Translations under genes and position numbers: made by a program
NCBI GenBank assembly: GCA_010093485.1
Contig: MU001507.1
Location: forward strand, 321,620 to 385,619
DNA length: 64,000 nucleotides
Source of the DNA: Karstenula rhodostoma CBS 690.94
Taxonomy: Eukaryota; Ascomycota; Dothideomycetes; Pleosporales; Didymosphaeriaceae
Direction: 5' to 3'
Notes under the pieces: generated by a model
The model's input: the letters and a program-made list of their open reading frames with translations, nothing else
What the model was told of the DNA's origin: nothing
Databases searched by the model: none
Shown here: positions 1 through 11,453 of the stretch, in pieces
Position numbering within the stretch: position 1 is the stretch's first letter
Layout of the letters: every line of letters starts with the position of its first letter

Positions 1-135
1 GGCTCTTCCAGTCTAGGTATATCGCCATTTGCAGGAATCCTACAGGAATCCGATCGTCTGCGCAAGCTGCCAGTGGCGTGACGTCTTGGCACGCAACCGC
101 TGGAAGATAGATCCGCTTCCCGTTGCCCCTACTGT

Positions 136-351
136 GGTTGCAAGGGTAAGTTGGGGCAGTGGGTCTACTAGAGTAGAGATAAGAAAAATAAATAAAAGCT
201 TACTAATATATTACTAATATATTACACTAAGCCCTAAAGTAGATTAGCTAGGCCTATTATAAAGCTTTTATTACTTTTATTATAATAGGGGGGCTAACCT
301 ATAGAGCTTTAGAGTTCGGGCTAAGAAGTCGCCCCTACTTACCTTGCAACC
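136..351. mobile_element. MITE-like element with terminal inverted repeats, RIP-mutated interior
   Basis: The left end (136-160) and the right end (328-351) are inverted copies of each other. Each reads GGTTGCAAGG followed by TAAGT and GGGGC when read inward, with one extra base and a few mismatches in the left copy. The roughly 165 bp between them is very AT-rich, contains almost no CpA or TpG, and encodes nothing. A short non-coding element with about 24 bp inverted repeats fits a miniature inverted-repeat DNA transposon that has suffered RIP. I see no clear target-site duplication, so the exact ends are uncertain. Confidence 0.6.
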
Positions 352-1070
352 TGCTCCACACTGATATCCACCCACTGTTACTCGCACGCAAGAGTTTCGT
401 ACGAGATATGCTCCGAGTTCGGCCTTAAATGCTCTAGGCATCTAGTTTGCTGAACCTATCCGGTAGGAGACTGTTATGTGTGACACGACGTGAAAATTGT
501 TACCCTCGAACCTGCCAAGTCTGTCCGGATGGTAGAGGTCTCTTTCGTATTGCTTTTGGCGAGGACGATGATAACGCCCACCGGGAGACGCGAATGGTTA
601 TATGATAATCCTGATCTGGTAGCACGCACACCGTTATATGCGCGGGAGGAACCAGGCAGCAGAAGGGGCGGAGATAGAACGGGCTGCGATCATTACTGTG
701 CGAGGTTTAGTTAAGGATTCTAATGCTCGTGGGTTGCGTCAGACGTGACCACCCTGTAGCGTGAGGTCTTTGCGGGTGTAATTTTCTAGGCTTGTAAGAG
801 CCGGCTTGCATAATTCACATACAAACACGTCTCTGATAACCCTACAACCCTCCCATCTTAGCCCGACACTAGGCCTCCGAGCAAGGAATGTAGATGTGAA
901 CACCTCTCCCTATTTGCGTCGGGAACAGGGACAGTGTGCCCCTAATCGCATGGCATTGAGAAATGTACATCAGTGTGCGATGCTGACGGTACTGGGTCGC
1001 ACTCCCTCTTTTCGTTTGATTATTGCGATTGTTTGTTTTTGAAGCGTGCTCTGTCTTCCGTTAACTAGGG
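352..1070. other. Intergenic, no gene recognised
   Basis: Only short ORFs in conflicting frames without recognisable domains. It contains the upstream region of the rhodopsin-like gene that starts at 1071. No TATA element or RNA gene could be supported. Confidence 0.5.
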
Positions 1071-2552
1071 ATGTTCGAATCGCAGGACTCGCCTTCGCGG
1101 CCCCTAATTGCTCGCCAGTTCGTAGACTCCGACACAGGCATCATATACCTCGCAGACCCACCCAACGGAACGCAGAGATACACGGGCGATGCGCGACCGA
1201 ACCTTCATTCTCAGTTGGCGGCGACTGCCATATCTGTTACCATAGTCGCATTCCTTACTGTGGCTCTCCGCGTCTTTACGAGAATACATGTAACGAAGAG
1301 CGGTCTGGCGATGGATGACTGTGCGTATCGCCGCCTCCTGCGCCTGGGTGCGCGAGCATTGCCGAGCTGACAAGTATAGATATGGTCCTTATCGCCATGG
1401 CGTTATCCTTCGGCTTGCTTGGAATGAATTTCAAACGTTAGTGAACTCGGTCTCCTTTTCGCAGTGCTCCCACTGACATATCTAGATATGGCTGTGGGGC
1501 TTGGATACCACTCCTGGGACATCCCAATGACCGATTATATGGTTCCCTTCCAGATTTATACCTTGGCTGGCACCATGGTCTACTCGCTCAGTCTCGCTTT
1601 CTCCAAAATCTCCATCCTCTTTCTGTATCTTCGATTGTCGACCGTCCGATGGTTCAGGTTACTGGTGTGGATTCTACTCGGTATCGTGATCGCGTATGCG
1701 ATCATCTACAACCTAATGTCCCTATTCGGATGCAGGCCAATCGCAGCCTCATGGGACCTGTCGCTCGCGACTACGGCGAAATGCTTGGATCAGCTGACCA
1801 AGTACATGGTGAGTATTGGTCGAAATAACACAAAGAGCCAGCTGACTGACCCTGTGCAGGCTCTGTCCGTCCTCAACATCATCATCGATGTCTTCGAACT
1901 CGTCCTCCCGATTCCAATCGTCGTCCCGCTTCAAATGTCAAACCGCCAAAAGGCGTCTGTCTGTCTCATGTTTGCGACCGGTATCTTGTAAGTCATTCGT
2001 TTTGTCGAGGCAATCGTGTGCCACTAACGGAGGTTTATTAGTGTCTGCGCGGCCGCTCTCAAACGGACACTGCTCCTCAAACCTCTCATGACAGCTCCGG
2101 ACTACACCTGGGCAGCTGTTGAACAATTCCAATGGTGTTTCGTGGAAGTCAATGCTGGCGTTGTTTGCGCGTCTGTTCCAGCTCTTAAATCCTTCTTCGC
2201 TCGGTACCTCCCCGGTTTGATCAGCTCTCGATTGCGAAGTCACGACCGATCCAAGAACACGGATGGATACAACACCATTGAGAAAGGCAACCAGCGCCCT
2301 AAAGCGAAGAAGGATGTATACGAGATGACGGTTGTCGAAGACGATGTCTCTTCAGAAAAGACGGTCCAGCCGCCCAACGTCAACGATGACGAAGCCAGGC
2401 TGTGGGAGGGAGATGGTGTCAGAGCCAATGCTTCATCGAACCTTTCGAAGCCTGCATTGTCGCACGTTCAGACGCCGACCCTTGGACGTGATAGCGAAGG
2501 GAGTAGGATATACGTTACTTCGAAAACCACTGTAGAGTACGGAGACCGTTGA
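1071..2552 (+). CDS. Rhodopsin-domain integral membrane protein (PTH11-like fungal family)
   Basis: Five exons with introns at 1321-1379, 1437-1485, 1809-1859 and 1988-2041, giving 422 aa in frame. The protein has a short extracellular N-terminus, then about seven hydrophobic segments. It shows family hallmarks: MDDY after the first helix, GLGYHSWDIP, a helix-rich stretch with SLAFSKISILFLYLR, CRPIAASWD, LNIIIDVFELVLPIP, and a final helix with WAAVEQFQWCFVEVNAGVVCASVPAL. The last 130 residues are polar and probably cytosolic. Fungal proteins of this rhodopsin-fold family are plasma-membrane proteins of mostly unknown ligand, and PTH11 relatives act in host sensing. A role here is not visible. 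There is no CFEM domain at the N-terminus. Family assignment is firm, function open. Confidence 0.85.
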
Positions 2553-2969
2553 GCGACGCGTGTGGATTAGTTGCAGAACACACAGTATGCGCGCGCGGAG
2601 AGTTGCAGCCAGCATTGTTACTGGTGAATTGACCATCTCGTTCAGCTCAGTGTGATTTGAGACCACGGTGTATTTGCTCCTTTTGTGGAAACCACGACCG
2701 CTAGTGGTCATTCCGAGGTAGGAGGGCCTTACGCCATCGTACAGTATGTTATATGGGCCGGTTGTCACGAGCAGCTCTCTTAGTGGCTGAGGTGGGTCCG
2801 AACCCCGCACACTCGAATCTGGGGAAGGCGCACGGACCCTGGCGTGAGCAGAAGAGCTCCTGCCCCTCCATCTGCCCACCCTCACACGAGCTCGTACGTG
2901 TACCTATCTCTTCCACTTCACTTTCATCCTTCAAAACTTTTCAATCATCTCCAGAAACACGCAGTCAAG
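2553..2969. other. Intergenic, 3' region of the rhodopsin-like gene and 5' region of the DJ-1-like gene
   Basis: No ORF here has recognisable similarity. A pyrimidine-rich stretch (about 2900-2965) lies immediately before the ATG at 2970, as is common in fungal promoters. Confidence 0.5.
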
Positions 2970-4004
2970 ATGAGTGCAATTGCCGACAACAACGATGGGC
3001 CTGTCGAGACGGTCCAGGTGCTCTTCGCCCTGTACCCCGGCTACAACACCCTCGATGTAGCTGGCCCGCTCGAGGTCCTCAGCCGCTCTCTCCACAACTC
3101 CAAAGATAAGGGTATGTCCTCGTATCCGTCTCAAGAAGCATTGATTGTTCGCCTGGACATCCCAATTCGCTGCTGACAAGCTCCGGCAGCGAGCAAGGCG
3201 TTCAAGGTGCAATTCGCGGGAACCGCAGCCGCCATGACATCCGTCCAGGGCCTCACCATCAAGGCCGACATGGACTACGAGGACGCCAACGACGAGCTCG
3301 AGGACTTTGATGTCATCATCGTCCCCGGCGGCGAGGGTGTCTTCGACGTGCTCAAGAACAAGTCCGAGCCACTTGGTCTTCTCTCCAAGTATGTCGAGCT
3401 CCAAGAGAAGAACCCCGCCAAGGAGCGCACCGTCCTCGCCGTTGACATCGGTACGCTTCTCCTCGCGCAGCAAGGCATGCTTGAGGGCCTTGCTGCCACC
3501 ACTCATCCCGACTACTATACCCGCCTTGAGCAGGCTTGCCAGGAGGCTTCGAGCCGCGACCTCTCCATGCGCACCGACGTCATGGAGGAGCGTTACGTGG
3601 TCAACAACGCTCGATTCGATCTGGGCGAAAAGTGAGTGTCCCATTGAACCAGACAGACTACGTGCTTTCCTCTGACGTTATACAGCCCGGACGACAACCC
3701 GTACATTATCCGGAAGGCCCGCGGAGGCGATGACGATAAAACACAGGGTGGTCGGAGGAAGTCGATCGCTCGCAAGGGCAGCAACGCCTGGCAGGAGTCA
3801 CGCCGCCGTGAGTCCATCGCCCGGCGTACCAAACTGCCGCTTGGTGGCATGCGTATCATCACCACCGGCGGCGTCACTGCTGGCTTAGATGCTAGCTTGT
3901 ATCTGGTGGGTTCTTTGGTTTCCCACGAGTCGGCCCTGGAGGTCGCTCGTGTTATACAGTATTCCTGGGTCAAGGGCGTTACGGTCGATGCGATTGACGT
4001 TTGA
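2970..4004 (+). CDS. DJ-1/PfpI (ThiJ) family protein lacking the usual nucleophile cysteine
   Basis: Three exons (introns 3112-3189 and 3632-3685) encode 300 aa. The start follows CAGTCAAG and opens with MSAIADNNDG. The fold is recognisable from VLFALYPGYNTLDVAGPLEVLSR, IVPGGEGVFDVL, VLAVDIGTLLLAQQGML, TTHPDYY and the C-terminal GGVTAGLDASLYLV. In related proteins the elbow reads CTGxxLLAxxGLL. Here the cysteine position is Asp (DIGTLLLA), so classical cysteine chemistry is unlikely. A basic, low-complexity insert rich in Arg, Ser and Lys (RRKSIARKG to RRRESIARR) sits between the core and the last strand-helix unit. The amino-acid reading is certain. Whether the protein is a pseudo-enzyme or works by another mechanism is inference. 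Confidence 0.85.
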
Positions 4005-5668
4005 GCGAGCGAGACATTGCGATGGCGTTGGAAGCATCTTGGGAAGGCACCGGATCGTACTGGTCGGCCGGTATGAAATGTCGGGTAGATTCGGTCATCT
4101 GCTCTGACTTGGTGTAAGGTAACGAAGAAATCACGAAATCAATGTAAAATATACGAAGACACGCTTGAGGATTCGTGCCTTCCGATGTGCGTGCCACGGC
4201 GGAAGTCGCACCACCTCTCGACGCAGTTCCCTTGTCGCCCTTGCAAGCGCAGGTATCTCCAAAAGTCGCAAAGAGGATATTGACCAAGTAAAACTCCCAG
4301 AATGCGTCAACGAGGCGTCCAGACGAGAAATTTTCGCTCATGTCTAGCAGCGATGGAGGCACCAGACGCATTATTCACTGCGGTGGGCGGAGGAAGGAGC
4401 GACGCTGCGCGTGGCGGCGCCCACTCGCCGATACGAGTCTTCGAATCCAGTTTGAATACCGCATACTATATCAGTTTCCGACGCTCGTCGTAGGCACTGC
4501 CACCACCGCGTCCTCTCTAGACGATGGTTCGCACTACCCTCCCAAGTTCAGCCCCAGATCGACTTGCAAGGGCCGCCAAGTTCCCAACTCCACTCCCCTG
4601 TTCAACGAACATTCGTCTTCATCGGAGTCAAGACCGCACTGGGACCCAGCAGTCAAGATCAGCATTGCCGGTGTCACATTAAGCTCGCAAGAGCCGAGTC
4701 AACTCGCCGCTAAGATGCACTAGCGAGCAGAAATCGTCAATGCATCCACGCTTTCCACGCGGGTACCCCCGTGGCATCCAGACATCTTGAATGTGCATAT
4801 CAGGTTCAACACCGAGGCCCTGCAGCTCGCTTTCGGTTCTGCAGTTTGGGATACCGCGTCTGGCGGCTTCCTGCATTGTGTGCGTGATGACGGGACAGGG
4901 GAGCTTACAGCGCAAGGCGAGCAGTCGCGATAATCTGTTGGCTGCGGGGATGCATCCGCAATGTGAGGTCGAGTTGAATGTGCTGCGATTGGCCAGAATG
5001 GCGGATGCGCTGCATCGAGACACAGTGGCTGTGTAGGTGAGTTCGAAATTCGCGCATGCTAACCACCAACAGCCTAAGCAAAGCGACTTCGCCAGTACAT
5101 CGTCTGCCGCTTTGGGAGCGGAAATTGCATCTCACATGCTGTGCACTTGCTCTCTTAGACGAAAGACTGTGACGACGCTGATGGGCGTAGCTTGAGCGAT
5201 TTATCGTCGAATCGCTTTGTTACCGAGCGCGGCAAGCAACACAGCCTGCTTGCAGCTTTGCTCGCTTCCATAGTAGCTATGTCATGGATTCCGGCTCCAT
5301 TTTGTGTCACCGCTTCCCGCGGTTTCCATTACGTGCGGTAGGAGACGGTGGCTGATGTGGTCATAGACAGCGCTGTAATCTGGGAATGCGAACGCGCTGC
5401 ACGTGGGTACTAGACTGTCGTCACGCAGGGCTGGAAAAGGTCTACAGGGGCAAAGACCTCTGACGCGAAGGGTCTGAGAAGCGACGACCTTTCCGCTATG
5501 TGATCTGCGTGATATAAATACAAAGACCCTCAAGTCGACACTCTTGCATTCCTACCTTTTCTCCTGCTTCGCCTCTCTGCCGCTTCCTCCTTACCGTCCC
5601 CTTCGACACGCGCCCGCCCGCTCAAATAGGCAGTTTCCTGTCTTTTGAAGGCGCTCAAATTCACTTTC
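4005..5668. other. Long intergenic stretch, promoter of the P-type ATPase at its right end
   Basis: About 1.7 kb without a supportable gene. ORFs at 4165-5036 read as low-complexity or shadow frames with no domain. The last 150 bases hold a TATA-like element and a pyrimidine-rich leader. Confidence 0.5.
5511..5521 (+). promoter_or_regulatory. TATA-like element upstream of the P-type ATPase gene
   Basis: The sequence GATATAAATA lies about 150 bp before the ATG at 5669 and is followed by a CT-rich tract. Position and sequence suit a fungal core promoter; no other evidence. Confidence 0.4.
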
Positions 5669-8600
5669 ATGGATAAAGAGGAGATCAAGCCGTGAGTGAA
5701 CCGAGGATGAACGCGTGTGTGCGTTGAGCTCATCAGTCTGCAGCGCTACCCGGATTCAATTCCGGGGCGATGAGGAAACCGGTCGTGTAGGTCGCGAGCG
5801 CGATGCCTATCGTCATGACAGACGATTGTCGCGTGCGTCCAGCGTGGGAAATCTATCGATCCACAGTGTAGGTGGTGGCACGAGGACTGTGCAACCGGAG
5901 ACTGCACTGCCCATCACCTATCGTACCCTGTGAGTGCTCACAGAAATGGCTACCGGTAGCAAAGCACATCACTGACGCTTCACAGCTCTATCGAAGTCGA
6001 TGAAGCCCAGAACAAGAAACAGGAGGTCGTAAAGAAGGCAAAGGAGCGCGCAGGCGTTGGTGAGTCGATATCCTCATTGCGTATACTACATTATCTAATA
6101 CATAGCAGACCTTGTTGACCTGGAATGGCATACCATCTCTGTTGACGAACTCCTCCGTCGCCTTTCGGTCACACTCGGTCAAGGTCTCTCTCCAGAACAA
6201 GTCACACGTCGCCTCACTGAACATGGCAAGAATAAGATGACACGGCCTCCATCGGGTCGATTTACAAAGATTATGGGCTACTTCTTCGGTGGCTTCGGGT
6301 CGATCCTTCTGATTGCTGGCATCTTGGTGTTTATCGCCTGGAGGCCGCTTGGAAACCCGCCCGCGAAGGCTAACCTTGCACTGGCCATTGTCTTGATCAT
6401 TGTCTTCTTTTTTCAGGCTGCGTTCAACGCATGGCAGGTAAGTTGCTACAGGTATCCAAACAACTACAGCTATCAACCAAAACACTAACGAAGCATACCA
6501 GGACTGGAGTTCGGCGCGAGTTATGGCTTCCATTGGAACCATGCTGCCTGACCAGTGTATCGTCGTTCGCAATGGGTCTCAAGAGAGCATATCAGCAATT
6601 GATCTGGTTCCTGGCGATATTGTGATCATCAAGCAGGGCAACAAGCTGCCTGCTGATGTTCGTTTCGTTGAGGTATCCAGCGACGCTATGTTTGATCGTG
6701 CAATCTTGACAGGTGCGGTCATCCTTCCATCAGGTGGCATATACATCTTAACTAACATGTATTAGGTGAATCCGAGCCTTGTCCTGCGACAACCGAAGCA
6801 ACCGAAGACAACTACCTCGAGACACACAACATTGGTATGCAAGGTACTCACTGTATCTCTGGGAGCTGCATTGGTATCTGCGTCGCTACCGGTGACAGCA
6901 CTATCTTCGGTCGCATCGCAAAGCTGACCAGCGAGCCCAAGACGGGAATGACGCCTTTGCAGAAGGAGATCCTACGGTTTGTGCTTATCATCTGTGTCTT
7001 CATCACATGTGTCGTTATTCTCATCGTCGTCCTATGGGCTGCATGGCTTCGGAAGGATTACCCCAACTGGATCGATGTCCCTCTTCTCATTGTCGACTGT
7101 GTCTCTTGCGCGGTAGCTTTTATTCCTGAAGGCTTACCTATTGCGCTTACGACTAGCTTGACGATTGTCGCGAACATCATGAGGAAGAACAAGATCCTTT
7201 GCAAATCACTGAAGACGGTGGAGACTCTGGGCGCAGTGTCAGTCATTTGTTCAGACAAAACTGGTACTTTGACCAAGGTATGTCATGTTGTAGTAACATA
7301 TCAAGATCGCGGCTGACATCACGTAGAACTCCATGGTCGTTACGGACATCTACGCTGGAGGCGAAGAATACTCACCCGAAGCTGCCCGTGATCTCATGGC
7401 AATCATCCGATCCGAGAACAACATCGCTGCACTAAGCAAGAAGCGTGAAGACGTAATGGAGGACCTTCGCATGCTCTCTGGTCTTTGCAACGCCGGCGAA
7501 TTCGATGCTGCAACCATGCACCTGCCCATCAGCGAGCGGAAGGTTAATGGTGATGCGACAGATCAGGCGATCTTGCGCTTCTCAGAGAGCCTCGGGTCCG
7601 TGGCCGAGCTTCGTCAGACATACAAGAAGGTTTTTGAGATCGCTTTCAACAGCAAGAACAAATTCATGGTGCGGTTGATGGCGCCGGAATCTCAGGACGC
7701 GTCCAACATGCAATGGTAAGTAGCAACTGTCAGATCGCATACCACCCTTTCCAGGTCGCTGATTCTGTCTCAGTACACTCATGATCAAGGGAGCGCCAGA
7801 CATCATCCTTCCCCGCTGCAACTCGGTCCTCGGCGACCATAGCGAGGTTCTGCCGCTGACTGAGGCGCAGGGCCAGCGTATCGAGCAGATCAAGGACGAC
7901 TGGTCCCGACAAGGAAAGCGTGTAATCCTTCTCGCCCGCAAGAAGACGGTGGCTCCGTTCTCCTCCAACCCCGAAAAAGAGGTCCTGGTTGCAGCTCGTG
8001 ATAACTTGACCTTTGTAGGACTGCTCGGTATCGTCGATCCACCGCGCGATGAGATTCCTTCCGTAATCAACATTCTCCGCAACGCATCTATTCGCATCTT
8101 CATGGTCACCGGCGACTTTAAGCTCACTGCTCAGGCTATCGCTGAAGAGTGCGGCATCATCTCTGACTCTTCATCAGTCGATGACATATCAGCTTTGAGC
8201 AGGCAGGGGAAGAGCGGCTTCTCGCGTCGAGCCATGGTATTGAGTGGTCCTGAACTAATGGCCCTTAACGAGAACCAATGGGACCAGCTGTGCGCTTACG
8301 AGGAGATCGTGTTTGCTCGAACTACACCTGAGCAGAAGCTCCGTATCGTGAAGGAATTCCAGCACCGACATAACATTGTCGGTATGACCGGTGACGGTGT
8401 CAACGACGCTCCTTCGCTCAAGGCTGCTGATGTCGGTATCGCCATGGGCAGTGGTAGTGACATCGCCATTGAGGCCGCAGACATGGTTCTTCTCGACTCG
8501 TTTGCCGCTATCGTCGCCGCCGTGGAGTACGGTCGTCTTGTCTACGACAACTTGAAGAAGACGATTCTATACCTCCTGCCTGCTGGATCCTTCAGTGAAC

Positions 8601-9345
8601 TTTGGCCTGTCGTTACGAACGTTGCGTTTGGTATCCCGCAGATCCTGTCGTCCTTCCTCATGGTAAGCCCCCATCCTCGCAGTAAATCCTGCTTCACAGC
8701 TAACCCCATCCCTAGATCGTCATCTGCTGCTTCACTGACTGCGCCGCCGCCATCACTCTCGCCTACGAGAAGCCCGAGTCCGACCTGATGCTGCGACCCC
8801 CACGCAGCCCCAAGAAAGACCGCCTCGTCAACACGCGCCTCATCTTCCACGCGTACTTCGTCGTCGGGCTACTCGAGTGCTTTCTCTCCTTCACCATGGC
8901 GTTCTGGTACATGGAGCGCAAGGGCATCCCGTTCACTGCAATGTGGCTCAAGTTCGGCAATTACGACGCGCAGTACGACACCGACTACATCACAGCGACG
9001 GCCAACGAGGCATCCAGCATCTACTTCGTCACGCTGGTCGTCATGCAGCTGTTCAACCTGCTTGCGACGCGCACAAGGCGGCTGAGCATCTTCCAGCAAC
9101 CGCCGATCTTCAACAAGAACACGCAGAATCTGCTGCTTTTCCCGGCCATGGTGTTCGCCATTGCTGTAGTATTTATCTTCTGCTATCCACCCAGCGTGCA
9201 GAAAGCCATCGATACGACGACTATCCCCGTGGAGTATTGGTTCTTCCCTGTGGCGTTTGGTATTGGGCTACTGATGTTGGACGAGGCGAGGAAGTGGGCG
9301 ATTCGCACGTGGCCGCATGGGCTGCTTGCTAGGCTGGCTTGGTAG
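5669..9345 (+). CDS. P-type ATPase, Na+/K+-ATPase alpha-subunit type (IIC-like)
   Basis: Nine exons give 1080 aa. The introns are 5692-5743, 5930-5985, 6060-6108, 6438-6501, 6713-6765, 7278-7326, 7716-7773 and 8663-8715. After a polar N-terminus the cation-ATPase N domain is clear (HTISVDELLRRL to FFGGFGSILLIAGI). Further landmarks are the phosphatase motif TGES near residue 275, IPEGLPIAL in membrane helix 4, the phosphorylation site SDKTGTLT near 438, MIKGAPD for nucleotide binding, DPPRDE, and MTGDGVNDAPSLKAADVGIA near 782. A C-terminal block has six likely helices. Length and spacing match Na,K-ATPase alpha subunits rather than the fungal ENA sodium pumps or PMA1. Such pumps exist sporadically in fungi. 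The ion is not deducible, and no beta subunit gene is nearby. All catalytic motifs are intact. Confidence 0.92.
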
Positions 9346-11453
9346 AGGGGGAAGAGAGAGGTCTCCGGGCGTAGGCAGGTGGTAGATGAGGGTTGCTGAT
9401 GGTGACGGAGTCGGGCATAGCGTCGATATGCTTCGCGTGCCATCGGTATGAAGCCAGCTCGTAGTCACTGGTAGACCTAGACGTACAACATACAAATAAT
9501 ACTTCATAGCATGGTGCAAGCACATGTGCTCCCTTTGCTTCAGAAAACAGCTCAAACTATTGTTCAACAGCAAGCCAGTACTAATGCTTCAAGCAGTTGG
9601 CTAGGTGCCGAGATGACTTAGTGGCCGAGGGTAAGAGCGGTCGAAGGGGTCAGAGCATTACTGGGTCTGAGCTGGGGCAACATTAGACGGTGTTGCCTTG
9701 TGACTAGAAGTCTTACGCAGCCTTCGTGCATGCCTCAAGCAAACACACGTTTTTGAAGATACTATCGTCAACAGTGATCCCGCCTGTGATCACTAGCGCA
9801 ACAAACAAACGATCATAACGCAGATGCAAGTCACCCACCCCCGAATCTCCACACCCAGCCTGCCTCCCCCCCATCTATGTATTCCTCAGCAAGGCAGTCC
9901 AGATGCCAGCCACGGCATTTGCACTCTCACTCTGCACCCCATCACCACCTTCAGCCGCACGCATTGCCCCCCTGCTCGCCGTCAATATCACGTTCCACAA
10001 TTCTTAGTACCGGCTCCGCATCCGCAGGCTGCACGCCCCAGACCCCACTCGGGAGTTATTGCGCCACGCCTGTGAGAGGCCGGCTAAACAAGGGTTATGG
10101 ATATAGGGTTGGCGAAGCATGGGTGGGGTAGAAGGTTCCAGAGTGAGGTGTGCATGGGTAAACGGAAGCCTTTTCAGCGAGGCCGATGTGATTGTCTGGT
10201 GGGTTGTTGGGTTGGGACGTGTTAAGGTGGGTGATGGAAGAGGACTTGTTAGGGAGCAGGCGCAGGGCTTGCGTAGGGTGCCTGCTCCGTAGACGGGGCG
10301 GTCTGCACCCCACATTGGCGACATGCAACTTTGCTTTCACCTCACGCATGACGCTGATCGGCGGTCGCTGTGCCACGACCTGTCGCATCGTCGTGAGGAA
10401 AGATACGATACGTGCAAAGATGGGTTTTGTGGCAGTCGGTCGAAATCAATAGCCTTTGGTTTCGCAAAGAAACACTCCCTTCTCGAGCTTCTCGCCAGTC
10501 ACCAGGAAAATCGATGGGTGACCTGTGAATCATCAAGGCTACAGTATCCGAAAAATGATCCAAGTGCACGCTGAGACCGAAGAACGAACTACCTACCATG
10601 CCTTGTAGCAGATCTACCCGAATCAAGAAGGAGGCTCCTCGAGGCTAAATCAACGGAAGACGTTTCGAACGATCGGAAATATAACCTTCCACGTGAGCAA
10701 TGCCGGTTATCCTTGACCGCTCTCGCCGCCTAGAAGGAAAGGTTTTCCAAGCGATTAGTTGAAAGCTACAGCTGCACTTTCGTTCGATCGCCACCTTCTA
10801 CCGATGTCGCTTCACTCGGCTCTCTGCCCTCTGACGTAGCTGCTCGTGGCTATTGAGTGCTCTGTCGTAGACCTGCAACTGCGCCCAAGGGTAAGACTGC
10901 ATGGTCAGATTCTTCGCTGCACACCTTTTCAACAGCCTTCCACACAGGATGCTTTCTCCACATGGATGTTCGCAACCCGATTCGCTATGCCAAGCTCCTT
11001 TGCAACAATACATGGAATCTCTGTTGCTTGGGCCAACGTCACGAGATCGCTTTCGTATCTGTCGTATGGACTGCAGGCATCCGGATCTCCGGACATCGAG
11101 ATGACCCTGCTGCGGCAATTTGATGCGAGCGCGTGGCACTTTGCCGTAGAGCCACGCTTAGACAATCCAGAAGTCGGGGACCCCAGAGCTACCCTGGGAG
11201 GAAAGGAGGTTCATTTGGGATGTGCCCAATCATTAGATGGCTTAGATTAACCCCCTATCTCGAGAAACTCAGCGACCAAGTTTTGGTTTTGCCGGCAGTT
11301 AGTCTTTTGGTGGCAATATGCCTGGAGTTTCTTATAAGGAATCACTAGTATACATAGAGATGATATTCTCTGCGCCTCCACTCTTTGAGATTCCATTATA
11401 CTAACCTTCGCTGTGCACACTTGGTCAGGACATCACCACAACCGCTAGTCACA
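9346..11453. other. Intergenic, about 2.1 kb, no gene recognised
   Basis: ORFs at 10798-11250 on both strands overlap each other and resemble no family I know. One minus-strand frame (10929-11165) ends in a moderately protein-like, cysteine-containing stretch that might be a decayed coding fragment, but it has neither a start nor splice support. A TATA-like TTATAAGG near 11332 lies about 120 bp before the next gene. Confidence 0.45.

Noticed and set aside
4165..5036. Several plus- and minus-strand ORFs of 60-130 codons
   Set aside because: No domain, no plausible splicing, and overlapping frames of equal length on both strands, as expected by chance in GC-balanced DNA.
10798..11250. Opposed ORFs of 113 and 134 codons, one with a cysteine-containing protein-like end
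   Set aside because: Both strands are open, I recognise no family, and there is no start or intron support. Kept only as a remark in the intergenic entry.
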